From an uncultured Rubrobacteraceae bacterium (GTDB lineage Bacteria; Actinomycetota; Rubrobacteria; Rubrobacterales; Rubrobacteraceae), in contig CADCVF010000053.1 in assembly GCA_902806095.1 (NCBI GenBank), forward strand, positions 1 to 64,000: a stretch of DNA of 64,000 bases, read 5' to 3'. Every line of letters begins with the position of its first letter. Positions within the stretch are counted from its first letter, which is position 1. Made by a program: the position numbers and the translations under genes. Below the pieces are notes generated by a model, which was not told where the DNA came from, searched no databases, and saw nothing but the letters and a program-made list of their open reading frames with translations. Below are positions 29,838-39,116 of this stretch, in pieces.

Positions 29838-30231
29838 GCCCGTCCTGGTCGACACTTCTTGCTGGATAGAATACTTCAACCGTCCTGGCGCGGAGGTCGC
29901 GACCGCTGTAGAGGCTATGGTACGAGACGATCGCGCCGCCCTCACTGGCATCGTACTAGCGGAACTCTCGCAGGGGGCACGCACCGAACGCGAGCTGTCC
30001 GAATTGCATGCGGCTCTCGGTGCGGTCGTCTGGATCGAGGCTACCCGCGAAACGTACGCTCGTGCCGCCAGACTAGCGTTCGAACTGCGCCGCAAAGGTA
30101 TAACCGTTCCCATAACCGACTGCATTATCGCCGCGGCGTCCGAGTCCGCGGGCGGCCGCGTTCTGACCCTCGACGCGCACTTCCAGGAAATCGCCGAGAT
30201 CTCACCCCTGACCGTCCTTCCCGAGCGCTAA
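29827..30231 (+). CDS. vapC: VapC-type PIN-domain toxin
   Basis: VLVDTSCWIEYFNRPG ... TDCIIAAASESAGGRVLTLDAHFQEIAE. Confidence 0.9.
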   Translation: MANEPVLVDTSCWIEYFNRPGAEVATAVEAMVRDDRAALTGIVLAELSQGARTERELSELHAALGAVVWIEATRETYARAARLAFELRRKGITVPITDCIIAAASESAGGRVLTLDAHFQEIAEISPLTVLPER

Positions 30232-30253
30232 ACCTGGTCTAGGACGACACATT

Positions 30254-30420
30254 CTAGCCCGTGTGCTCGGGCTCTCTGGTCTTACCCTCGGGATGGATCT
30301 CGATGAAGGTCTGGGTGATCTCGGGGACTTCGGAGCGGGCCTCTCGCGCGATACGTTCGCTGAGGTCTTCGATCTGGTCCGTATCGGGGCCGCGCCAGAG
30401 GAGTTGGGGGAGCCCTTCGC
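30254..30420 (-). pseudogene. C-terminal remnant, possibly of a cation-diffusion-facilitator-type protein
   Basis: PQLLWRGPDTDQIEDLSERIAREARSEVPEITQTFIEIHPEGK; no upstream domain present. Confidence 0.35.
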
Positions 30421-30510
30421 GAGCGCTACACCGGACTCATAGACCCTGTCGCCCTCTACATCCCATTCGTGTCCGGCGAGTGGGATTCATTCTGGCGGAC
30501 TGTGGTGGAG
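30421..30510 (+). pseudogene. C-terminal remnant of an LLM F420-dependent oxidoreductase paralog
   Basis: ERYTGLIDPVALYIPFVSGEWDSFWRTVV aligns with ERYEGLIDRVALYIPFVAGEQDGFWRKVL at the end of the 28559..29575 protein. Confidence 0.75.
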
Positions 30511-30821
30511 TCAGTGAAATCCACGAACTGCCGTAGCAGAGTCTGGTAGCCTACGCCTTTGACGGCGGCCAGGACCCTGAGGCGATTCACTAGGTCGTTC
30601 TCCATCCTCACGGAGACTACGCCTTTACGCGGTCTCGTTATGGTCCGCCCCCGCGGCGGCGGCAGATTGTCTCTCTCCGAGCGCGGCTCGAACGTCTCCA
30701 ACATCTCCTCCGAGAGGCTGTGGGAACCCCAAAACTCGTGCTCTTCGCGCTCGCTCTTGAACTCCGGTACCTCGTCCCAGCTCTTTATGGTCTTCAGCCT
30801 GTTCCCTGCCAAGTCACTCAC
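30456..30821 (-). CDS. CopG/BrnA-type antitoxin
   Basis: SWDEVPEFKSEREEHEFWGSHSLSEEML ... GVVSVRMENDLVNRLRVLAAVKGVGYQTLLRQFV; C-terminus runs antisense through the LLM remnant. Confidence 0.72.
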   Translation of the reverse strand: MSDLAGNRLKTIKSWDEVPEFKSEREEHEFWGSHSLSEEMLETFEPRSERDNLPPPRGRTITRPRKGVVSVRMENDLVNRLRVLAAVKGVGYQTLLRQFVDFTDSTTVRQNESHSPDTNGM

Positions 30822-31012
30822 CTCCTTCCTCTACGGTATCTTCTCTTCTCCGTTCCATCGGCGGCGCGGGCTGTGATCGGCCGTAGCTTCTCCCCGCGCA
30901 TCGTATAGACGACGTGCAGGATACGACCGAACTCTGTCGCGCCTATCAAGGCCTCCCGTTTCTCTCCAGCAAGCTCGACGGCGGGAGGCCGGATCGTCGT
31001 TATCGTGTACAC
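30818..31012 (-). CDS. BrnT-like toxin, probably N-terminally truncated
   Basis: REALIGATEFGRILHVVYTMRGEKLRPITARAADGTEKRRYRRG; ATGA overlap with antitoxin. Confidence 0.6.
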   Translation of the reverse strand: MYTITTIRPPAVELAGEKREALIGATEFGRILHVVYTMRGEKLRPITARAADGTEKRRYRRGRR

Positions 31013-31091
31013 CGATAGGGAAGGGAAGATCAGGCCGATCTCGGCGAGGGACGCGACGGATGCGGAGAAACGGAGATATAGAAGGGGGTAA
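30978..31091 (+). pseudogene. Second BrnT-like C-terminal fragment, opposite strand
   Basis: GGRIVVIVYTDREGKIRPISARDATDAEKRRYRRGK*. Confidence 0.65.
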
Positions 31092-31098
31092 GAGAAAC

Positions 31099-31310
31099 GT
31101 GACCGAAAAAGAGATGCCCCAGATCGATAGTATGGAGGAGGTGCCTCAGTTCGAGACGGAAGCCGAAGAGGCCGAGTTTTGGGCGACCCACGAGCTAAGC
31201 GAGGCGATATTGAATCGTATGCGCCCCGTGCGCGAGAGCGATAGCCTGGGGCAATTTATGCAGGATGCTGGATATGATCTTCGGAGAATCCACCTTCCAC
31301 GCACTCCGGT
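31099..31310 (+). pseudogene. BrnA/CopG-type antitoxin N-terminal fragment
   Basis: EEVPQFETEAEEAEFWATHELSEAILNRMRPV; expected ribbon-helix-helix C-terminus absent, ORF runs into convergent gene. Confidence 0.55.
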
Positions 31311-31376
31311 GAATGGAGGAGCCGGAGCATGGCAGCCTCGGCTCCTCCTCTTGTTCGAAAAGCGGTTGCTACTCTG

Positions 31377-32615
31377 TCAGTCGGCCAGCGCGGCACACAC
31401 GGCGAGTTCCTCCGCACGCCTCAGCGCCTCGAAGACCACCGGACTGCCGGACACCGGGGTGTGTTGTGCGTTGATGGACACCGTCACCGAGCGCCTCCCG
31501 TCTGCGCTCGCAGCGGCAAACTGGGTGTAGCCCGGGGTATTGCCCGTGTGGCCCCACACCGTTCCGCAACGCGTCTGGTAGCGGAAGAGGGCGAGGCCAG
31601 CCGAGTTCTTCCCAGGACCGGGCGGCTCGGAGCTTCCCCCCTCGACGACCCTGCGCTGCTTCGCCTGCGTCCGCTCGTCGAAGAGCTTGCCGCCCACGTA
31701 GCCGCGGATGAAGGTGTTTAGGTCGGCTGGTGTAGAGACTATGCCCCCCGAAGCCCAGGACCACCCGGCGGCGAGGTCCTCGCTTACGTCTTCGGGCGGG
31801 TCTTGGGAGGGGACGTTATCGTAGCCGTGGATGAAGGGCTTCCTCAGGTCGGGGCCGCGGGGCAGGCTGGTCTTTTTCAGCCCAAGAGGCCTGTAGACCC
31901 GCTCCCTGAGCTGCTCCTCGTAGCTCGTGCCCGTGGCCGCCTCGACCATCAGGGCCACGGCTATGTTGTCCGAGTTGGAATATTGGTACTTGGAACCGGG
32001 TTCGAAACGCAAGGGCGGCTTACGGTCGTACGCGTAAGTAAGCAGCTTCTCCGGCGGGGGCGCTTTCGTGGGGCTGTCCCCCACCGCTTCTTGGAAGTCC
32101 TGGTTCTCTAAGATGTCTGGCAAGCCGCTGGTGTGGTTGAGGAGCTGCCTGAGGGTGACTTCCGCCCAAGCGTCGGGAGGCGGCTTTGGCAAGTCCGACA
32201 GGAGCTCTCCGATGGTGTCGTTCAAGGAGAGTGCCCCCTTGCTCACCAAAGAGAGTGCGACGGCCCCGCTGAAGGCCTTCGCGGCGCTCGCTATGCGCAT
32301 GCGGTCGTCGACCCTCATGGGCAGCCCGCTCTTTATGTTGCGGACCCCGAAGGTGTGTACCTTGCGATGCTGGCCGCGCTGCACGACGGCGATGACGCCA
32401 GGCGGCCCGCCTTCCATGGCGACGAGCTCCTTGAGCGCCTGATCTAGCGCGGCGTCAGCGCCATTGGCCTGCTCCTTGCCGAAGGCCGCGCTCCGGCCAG
32501 CCAGGTAGGGGACGGAGGCCACCGCAGTGGCAAAGGCCGTCTGTTTGAGGAAGCGCCTCCTGCTGATGATCGTCGCGCTTCCTAGCGATAGTTGTGTTCC
32601 TTCGTCTGTGGCCAT
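31377..32615 (-). CDS. Serine hydrolase (class C beta-lactamase/PBP-like), Tat-exported
   Basis: Twin-arginine SRRRFLKQTAFATAVASV; RIASAAKAFSG (S-x-x-K), YSNSDNIAV, HTGNTPG. Confidence 0.87.
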   Translation of the reverse strand: MATDEGTQLSLGSATIISRRRFLKQTAFATAVASVPYLAGRSAAFGKEQANGADAALDQALKELVAMEGGPPGVIAVVQRGQHRKVHTFGVRNIKSGLPMRVDDRMRIASAAKAFSGAVALSLVSKGALSLNDTIGELLSDLPKPPPDAWAEVTLRQLLNHTSGLPDILENQDFQEAVGDSPTKAPPPEKLLTYAYDRKPPLRFEPGSKYQYSNSDNIAVALMVEAATGTSYEEQLRERVYRPLGLKKTSLPRGPDLRKPFIHGYDNVPSQDPPEDVSEDLAAGWSWASGGIVSTPADLNTFIRGYVGGKLFDERTQAKQRRVVEGGSSEPPGPGKNSAGLALFRYQTRCGTVWGHTGNTPGYTQFAAASADGRRSVTVSINAQHTPVSGSPVVFEALRRAEELAVCAALAD

Positions 32616-32910
32616 TCTCGGGTTCCCCCCTCTGCGTAGGACTCGGCGGTGTCGCCCTTCCTCGCTCAGCTTAGCATGATGCCATCCAGGGAGTTTCGCG
32701 TTTGCACACCCTTTTCGCCGATACACAACGGCTCGACTGCTGCTACCGAGTCGCCGTGTGCTGATGCCGGAGCGGTGCCAGCATGCCCTTGTGGAGTGCT
32801 GGCCGCGGCGCCCGATAGGTCGCTTGCTAGCTTGAACTTCGCAGAACCCCCCAGCCTGGTGTGAAAATCCGGTCGAGTGACGGCCTCCTACGCGGTTTGG
32901 GGTGTATTCC

Positions 32911-34080
32911 TTACGGCTTCAGTACGATCTTGATGGCGCCGTCCTGCTTTCTTTGAAAGATCTCGTATCCTAGTGGCGCGTCTTCTAGAGGCATCTCGTG
33001 AGTCTTGAGGTCCTCGACGCCCAGAGGATCATCGTCGTTCAGGAGCGGCACGATGTCCTCGACCCACTGCCACACGTTGGCCTGTCCCATGCGGAGCTGT
33101 ATCTGCATGTCGAAGAGGTCGCCCAGTGGGAAAGCCTGGATCGGTCCTGTGTAGACGCCGGTGAGCGAGAGCGTTCCGCCGCGTCTCACTGCGGACATAC
33201 TGTCGCGCAGGGCGGTCGCCCGGTCGAGCTGCAGCTTGGTGGTCTGCAGTATGGAGCCGACGAGCGAGCCTCCGGCCTCCATACCGACGGCGTCTATGGC
33301 CGAGTCGACGCCGCGGCCGTCGGTGAGGTTCAGGATCACATCCCTCACGCTGTCCACCGCAGAGTAATCCACGGTCTGGACACCGTGCCTCGAGGCCATG
33401 GCGAGTCGCTCCGGCACGTTATCTATGCCTATAACGCGTCCGGCGCCAAGGTGCATTGCTATGCGGGCGCACATCTGGCCGATCGGTCCGAGGCCCCAGA
33501 TCCCTACGGTACCACCGTCGGGAATATCCGCGTAGGCAACTGCCTGCCAGCTCGTCGGCAAGACGTCGGAGAGGTACAAAAAGCGCTCGTCCGGCGGTCC
33601 GTCGGGCACCTTGATGGGCCCGAAGTGGGCCTGGGGCACGCGCAGGTATTCGGCCTGCCCACCGGGGACGGCGCCGTAGACGTGGGTGTAACCGAACAAG
33701 CTCGCCCCCCTGCCGCGTCCCAGGAGGTTCACCGTCTGGGCGAGTTTGCCCGTATCACGCGTGGTCTCGCACTGGGAGTAGAGCTGTTGGTCGCAGAAGT
33801 AGCAGTGCCCGCAAGAGATGTTGAAGGGGATCACGACGCGGTCGCCGGGCGCGATGTGCTCCACGTCGGCCCCGACCTCCTCGACTATGCCCATCGGCTC
33901 GTGCCCGACGATGTCGCCCTCGCGCATCAGCGGTGAGAGCTTGGCGTAGAGGTGCAGATCCGAGCCGCAGATCGCGGTCGAGGTCACCCTGATTATGGCA
34001 TCGGTGGACTCCTGGATGATCGGGTCTGGGACGTTGTCCACCCTGACGTCTTCCTTGCCGTGCCATACTACGGCCTTCAC
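32911..34080 (-). CDS. Zinc-dependent alcohol dehydrogenase (formaldehyde dehydrogenase-like)
   Basis: MKAVVWHGKEDVRVDNVPDP, CGSDLHLY, GHEPMGIVEEVG, CGHCYFCDQQLYSQC. Confidence 0.93.
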   Translation of the reverse strand: MKAVVWHGKEDVRVDNVPDPIIQESTDAIIRVTSTAICGSDLHLYAKLSPLMREGDIVGHEPMGIVEEVGADVEHIAPGDRVVIPFNISCGHCYFCDQQLYSQCETTRDTGKLAQTVNLLGRGRGASLFGYTHVYGAVPGGQAEYLRVPQAHFGPIKVPDGPPDERFLYLSDVLPTSWQAVAYADIPDGGTVGIWGLGPIGQMCARIAMHLGAGRVIGIDNVPERLAMASRHGVQTVDYSAVDSVRDVILNLTDGRGVDSAIDAVGMEAGGSLVGSILQTTKLQLDRATALRDSMSAVRRGGTLSLTGVYTGPIQAFPLGDLFDMQIQLRMGQANVWQWVEDIVPLLNDDDPLGVEDLKTHEMPLEDAPLGYEIFQRKQDGAIKIVLKP

Positions 34081-35132
34081 TGCTCCCTCCCTCCTACTCC
34101 AGTGAGTATCTCTCGTATCCGGAAAGGTCCGCCCGTCCTAGGCGAGAGCGGCGGCGTGTCGAGGCCGGTTCCGGCCCGCAAACCTTCGAGAACCTCGAGC
34201 AGGGTCTCATCGGCAGAATAGCGCGGCGTCCAGCCTAGCTCTGTGCTGGCCCTTGTCGTGTCCATGATCGGGACCTGCCGCGAGAGGTCGAGCCATCCAG
34301 GTGGGACGGGCTGCAGCCTGAGCCTCCACGACAGCCCCGCCCCGGCGCGGGCGAGCCGCGAGGAGACAGGCACGGGACGGGCGTTCAGGATACGTCCGAT
34401 TTCCCCGGCGTCGAGTACAGGCTCAGCAGCCAGGTTGAACGCGCCGCGGGCGTCCTCGTTCACGATGGCGAGCCTGAAAGCCTCGCCAACGTCGTAGGAG
34501 TGGACCACCTGGGAGCGCAGATTCTCTATGTCGGGGATGACGTTGATCAGGGCCGGATTGGCGATCATGCTAGGGAAGAAGGGTCCGGCGAAGAGACGCC
34601 TTATTCCCTCCGCAGCTTCCTTCTTGAAGACAAGCCCGGGACGCATTCTGACGAGCCGCACGTCGGGCGCCTCGGCCTCGAATCGGTCCAGTCTCCGCTC
34701 GACCTCGGCCTTGTGGCGGCCGTAGTACGAGGTCGGGACGCCGCCGGTCGGCCAACTCTCATCCACGCGGCGCTCCTTCGGCCCCGGCGAGTACGCGCCG
34801 ACCGACGAAGCGTACAGGAGCAAAGGAACGCCGGCCTCCTTTACGGCCCTGGCGACGCGCGTGCTCCCCTCGACGTTCACCATCCACTGCTTTGTCAGGT
34901 CCCGAGAGGGTTGGATGATCCAGGCTAGCAACACCACGGCGTCAGCGCCTGCAAAGTGGGGAACGAGATCGTCGCTGACTATATCAGCCGAGGCCCACTC
35001 TACCTTCGGTATCGAAAGACCAGGTAGCCGGCGTGCCAGTCCGAGGACGGATTCTACGCTCTCTTCCTTTTCGAGCGACCGGAGCACACTGGTTCCGATA
35101 TTTCCGGTCGCCCCTACCACCACGACTCTCAT
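34077..35132 (-). CDS. NAD-dependent epimerase/dehydratase
   Basis: VVVGATGNIGTSVLRSL; YASSVGAYSPG, YYGRHKAEVER. Confidence 0.9.
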   Translation of the reverse strand: MRVVVVGATGNIGTSVLRSLEKEESVESVLGLARRLPGLSIPKVEWASADIVSDDLVPHFAGADAVVLLAWIIQPSRDLTKQWMVNVEGSTRVARAVKEAGVPLLLYASSVGAYSPGPKERRVDESWPTGGVPTSYYGRHKAEVERRLDRFEAEAPDVRLVRMRPGLVFKKEAAEGIRRLFAGPFFPSMIANPALINVIPDIENLRSQVVHSYDVGEAFRLAIVNEDARGAFNLAAEPVLDAGEIGRILNARPVPVSSRLARAGAGLSWRLRLQPVPPGWLDLSRQVPIMDTTRASTELGWTPRYSADETLLEVLEGLRAGTGLDTPPLSPRTGGPFRIREILTGVGGREQ

Positions 35133-35218
35133 GCAGGTCCCTTACCCTACTGCCCGACGGGTGAAACGCCAGAAGCGGGATGATGTACTATCGGCCGAGA
35201 ACGAAACAGGGAGGATCG

Positions 35219-36127
35219 ATGCGAGTACTGGTAACGGGTGCGCGGGGCAAGGTCGGAAGGGCGACGGTGGCGGCGTTCCAGGAGGCCGGCCACGACGTGC
35301 GTGCTACAGACCTGACGCCGCCGGTCTTCGAGCGGCCCGAGGAAGGCGAGGCAAACTACGTCCAGGCCGACCTGTCTGACGCGGGCGACGCCTTCGCGGT
35401 CGTGAGGGGCGCTGAGGCCGTCGTGCACACGGCCGCGATCCCCGAGCCGACGAGCAATCCGCCGCACGTCGTATTCCAGAACAACCTGATGGCGACCTTC
35501 AATACCTTGGAGGCGGCGATCCGGTTCGGGGTGCCCCGTTTCGTGAACACCTCGAGCGAGACGGTGCCTGGGTTCTTCTTCCCCGAACGGCCTTTCCTTC
35601 CCGACTACGTGCCTGTGGACGAGGAACATCCGATTCGTCCCCAGGATCCATACGCGACAGCCAAGTATTTCGGCGAGCTCCTGATGGACGGCGCTATTCG
35701 ACGCTCGGACATCAGGTGCATCTCGATCCGCCCTTCCTGGGTGCAACACGAGGGCAACTACGAGCGTAACCTCGGCCCGATGGTCCGCGACCGCTCGGAG
35801 CTTAGCGCGGGTTTCTGGAGCTACATCGACGTCTACGACCTGGCCGACGCCATGGTGCTGGCCGCAGAGAGCGACCTGCCAGGCCACGAAGTCTTCTACA
35901 TTGCCTCGCCTGATAACGTTGGCGGCAGACCGTTCGAGGCCGCCGTGCGCGAGCACTACGGGGATGAGGTCGAGGTAGGGTCGCCCCTCCCACGTGAAGA
36001 CTCTTCAGGCATCTCTATCGAGAAAGCCAGGCGCATGCTCGGCTACGATCCAAAACGCTCCTGGCGCGACTACCTCGACGACGAGGGCCGCTTGAAGCCG
36101 GGCGTAACGGGCCTGTTCGCCGACTAA
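35219..36127 (+). CDS. NAD(P)-dependent epimerase/dehydratase
   Basis: MRVLVTGARGKVGRATVAAFQEAGHDV; YATAKYFGELL. Confidence 0.9.
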   Translation: MRVLVTGARGKVGRATVAAFQEAGHDVRATDLTPPVFERPEEGEANYVQADLSDAGDAFAVVRGAEAVVHTAAIPEPTSNPPHVVFQNNLMATFNTLEAAIRFGVPRFVNTSSETVPGFFFPERPFLPDYVPVDEEHPIRPQDPYATAKYFGELLMDGAIRRSDIRCISIRPSWVQHEGNYERNLGPMVRDRSELSAGFWSYIDVYDLADAMVLAAESDLPGHEVFYIASPDNVGGRPFEAAVREHYGDEVEVGSPLPREDSSGISIEKARRMLGYDPKRSWRDYLDDEGRLKPGVTGLFAD

Positions 36128-36135
36128 GGCCCCGT

Positions 36136-37254
36136 CTACCCCCAGACCTGCTCCGCGGTCTCGACTATGGTACGGAGCTTGTACTCTTCGTCTTCGACGC
36201 TTATGGCGTTGCCGACGATGGATGTGGCGAAGCCGCACTGCGGGCTCAAGGCCAACCGCTCCAGAGGGAGGAACCTCGACGCCTCGCGAAGCCTGGTCTC
36301 CAGCTCTTCTCTCGTCTCGCGCCTGGGTGTCTTGGTGGTGACGAGGCCAAGGACGGCGACCTTGTCCTCGGGTACATGCGAGAGAGGGCCGAAGTCGCCC
36401 GAGCGTTCGTCGTCGTACTCGAGCATCAACCGCTGTGCGTTTATGCCGCCGAAGATGCGTCGCGCCAGCGGCTCGTAGGAGCCCGAGACCAGCCAGCGGC
36501 TCCCCTGGTTGCCCCGGCAGAGGTGGAAAGAGAAGGTGAGGTCGCTGTGGTCCCCGATCACATAGTTGTCGAGCTCGATCCCCCGACTCAGCCAGCGGTC
36601 GAGATCCCAGCCCCGGCGCTCGTAGAACGCACGGGTCTTGGGATCCAGCAGTAGTGGATAATGCGGCGCGTCGAGCTGGACGTACTCGGCACCGAGTCGC
36701 GCCAGCTCTTCGACCTCCTCGCGCAGGATCTGCGCAACGTCCTCTAGAAAGAGGTCGAGCGTCGGGTAGGCCCCAGCGGATAGCTCGGGAGACCAGAGGT
36801 TCGCGTACATGCTCGGGCTCGGCAGCGTGACCTTCACGGTCCTGTCCGTACGGCCCCGCGCGTACACGAACTCCTCGACCGAGAGGTGGCGCCTCCGCCG
36901 CAACTCTCCGACCACCCCGAGGGCCTGTGGGCGTTCGGTCGCCTTATCCCCTACCGTATCGTCTCCGTGCCACTCTCCCCACAGCCAGGCGTCAATGTCG
37001 TGCTCCCCAAAGCCCTCGACGGCCTCTACCATCTGGCTCTGGAAGGACTCCCGACGCATCTCACCGTCTGTGACGATAGGGAGGCCAGCCCGCTCCTGCA
37101 GCCCGATAGCCCAGTCCACGGCCCGATCCTCGATACGCTTGAACTCGGTTGCACAGAGCCCGCCTGCGGCGTAGCGCTCGCGCGCCTCGAGCAGTTCCTG
37201 AGGACGCAGAAGGCTGCCTACGATATCTGCGCGGGCGGTAACGACTTGCTTCAT
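36136..37254 (-). CDS. Cobalamin-independent methionine synthase-like protein (MetE C-terminal family)
   Basis: DIVGSLLRPQELLEAR, GAEYVQLDAPHYPLL, FHLCRGNQGSRWLVSGSYEPLA, LSPQCGFATS. Confidence 0.87.
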   Translation of the reverse strand: MKQVVTARADIVGSLLRPQELLEARERYAAGGLCATEFKRIEDRAVDWAIGLQERAGLPIVTDGEMRRESFQSQMVEAVEGFGEHDIDAWLWGEWHGDDTVGDKATERPQALGVVGELRRRRHLSVEEFVYARGRTDRTVKVTLPSPSMYANLWSPELSAGAYPTLDLFLEDVAQILREEVEELARLGAEYVQLDAPHYPLLLDPKTRAFYERRGWDLDRWLSRGIELDNYVIGDHSDLTFSFHLCRGNQGSRWLVSGSYEPLARRIFGGINAQRLMLEYDDERSGDFGPLSHVPEDKVAVLGLVTTKTPRRETREELETRLREASRFLPLERLALSPQCGFATSIVGNAISVEDEEYKLRTIVETAEQVWG

Positions 37255-37291
37255 GCGGGCCAGTCTAGCATCCGACGGTGTCCAGGGAAGC

Positions 37292-37537
37292 CTAAGCGGC
37301 TACCTCGGCGACCTCGGCTTCGATTCCTTCTGAGGCATCCCGCACAAAGAAAGTATCAGGATCTAGAGGAAACATAACGCTCAAAGTGCAACCAGGGTTC
37401 TGTTCCCCTGCCACCTCCAGCGCCCGCAAGATGCTCTCGGCCCTGACGAACAGCGTCGTGGAGTGGGCCGTGCCGCGATCCACCTCGATGCAAACTCTTA
37501 TCAATCTGGTCCTCCATCTTCCTGTGAAGCGCTCCAT
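37292..37537 (-). CDS. Hypothetical protein (81 aa)
   Basis: Open ORF RVCIEVDRGTAHSTTLFVRAESILRALEVAG...; no family recognised. Confidence 0.45.
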   Translation of the reverse strand: MERFTGRWRTRLIRVCIEVDRGTAHSTTLFVRAESILRALEVAGEQNPGCTLSVMFPLDPDTFFVRDASEGIEAEVAEVAA

Positions 37538-37700
37538 GCCCCTTCTACACCTCTTCTGTTACATATCGGCAACAGCGGCGCAAAGTGTAGGTAACAGAGG
37601 TACGCGTCAGGACCGGGTCTGGATCAGGCCCTTAGTTCCAAGCTGCTCCACTGTGGTGTAATGCGGGAACTTGCCTGGTCTAGATCGAGCGGAGGAAAGT

Positions 37701-38870
37701 GTGAAACTGGCGAGGCGGATGGAGCGTCTGGGAACAGAGACGGCTTTCTCGGTCCTGGCTAAAGCGAAGGCCCTGGAGGCGGAGGGGCATGAGATCATCC
37801 ACCTCGAGATCGGCGAACCCGATTTCGATACTCCGGCCCACGTCGTCGAGGCCGGCTGTAAGGCACTGCGCGAAGGGCATACCCACTACACCCCCACCGC
37901 CGGCATTCCCGAGTTGCGCGAGGCTATCGCCGGCGACGTGGCGCGTAGCCGGGGCATAGACGTCGGTCCCGAACAGGTAGTCGTCACGCCCGGCGGGAAG
38001 CCGATAATGTTCTTCGCCATCCTCGCACTCGTCGAAGAGGGGGACGAGGTGCTGCTTCCCAACCCGGCGTTCCCGATCTACGAGTCGATGGTGAACTTCG
38101 TCGGCGGAAGGCCGGTCTCCGTACCGCTGCGCCAGGAAAACGGGTTCCGATTCGACCTCGACGAGTTTAGCGCAGGCCTCACCGAACGCACGAAACTCGT
38201 GATCCTCAACTCCCCGGCCAACCCGACGGGCGGCGTGCTTACGGCCGATGACATCGCCGCACTCGCCGGCATCCTGCGCGAACGCCCCGACGTCTACGTC
38301 CTGAGCGATGAGATCTACTCTCGGCTGCTGTACACGGGTGAGTTCGCCAGCATCGCCTCGGAGCCTGGACTCGGGCCTGATGGGCGGACGATCATACTAG
38401 ACGGTTTCTCGAAGACCTACGCTATGACAGGCTGGCGGCTCGGCTACGGCGTAATGCCCGAACCCCTCGCAGAGGAGGTAGCCAAGCTACAGGTTAACTC
38501 CAATTCCTGCACCAGCGCGGCCACGCAGTACGCCGGTCTCGCTGCGCTCCAGGGGCCGCAGGACGCAGTGGAGAGTATGCTCGCCGAGTTCAGGGCGCGC
38601 CGGGACCTGATCGTAGACGGCCTCAACGAGCTCCCAGGTGTCGAATGTATAACGCCCAAGGGTGCGTTCTACGCCTTCCCGCGCATTACAGAGACCGGAC
38701 ACTCGGCCGACGAACTGGCCGATCTACTGCTCGACGAGGGAGGCGTAGCGTGCCTCTCCGGCACCGCGTTCGGCCGCTATGGAGAAGGCCACCTGCGGCT
38801 CTCCTACGCCAACTCGCGCGAGAACATCAGCAGGGCTCTGCAAAGGATGGGCGAAGCCCTCTCGCGGTGA
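37701..38870 (+). CDS. Pyridoxal-phosphate-dependent aminotransferase (class I/II)
   Basis: HYTPTAGIPELREAI, NSPANPTGGVLTADD, LSDEIYSRLLYTGEF, DGFSKTYAMTGWRLGYG. Confidence 0.94.
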   Translation: MKLARRMERLGTETAFSVLAKAKALEAEGHEIIHLEIGEPDFDTPAHVVEAGCKALREGHTHYTPTAGIPELREAIAGDVARSRGIDVGPEQVVVTPGGKPIMFFAILALVEEGDEVLLPNPAFPIYESMVNFVGGRPVSVPLRQENGFRFDLDEFSAGLTERTKLVILNSPANPTGGVLTADDIAALAGILRERPDVYVLSDEIYSRLLYTGEFASIASEPGLGPDGRTIILDGFSKTYAMTGWRLGYGVMPEPLAEEVAKLQVNSNSCTSAATQYAGLAALQGPQDAVESMLAEFRARRDLIVDGLNELPGVECITPKGAFYAFPRITETGHSADELADLLLDEGGVACLSGTAFGRYGEGHLRLSYANSRENISRALQRMGEALSR

Positions 38871-39005
38871 TCGCAGAATCCTCGACGTATAGAGTAGCCG
38901 GCTGAACCACCAACTCGTCGGTCGAGTCGTCCGACAAATCGGCTGCCCTCCAGGGTAGCCTTCTGCTACACTTCCTGCGACGATAGATCGACCAGGGAGA
39001 AGAAA

Positions 39006-39116
39006 ATGCGCCGGACTTTCATGTCTATCCAGAGGGGAATTACCACCTACTCGAAGGACATGAGGCTCCGTGAGAACTTTGAACCTGGGGATTTTGGCGC
39101 ATGTAGACGCCGGTAA
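39006..39116 (+). CDS. Candidate leader peptide upstream of ribosomal protection gene
   Basis: AGGGAG then ATG; MRRTFMSIQRGITTYSKDMRLRENFEPGDFGACRRR; overlaps GTG of downstream gene by 47 nt. Confidence 0.35.
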   Translation: MRRTFMSIQRGITTYSKDMRLRENFEPGDFGACRRR

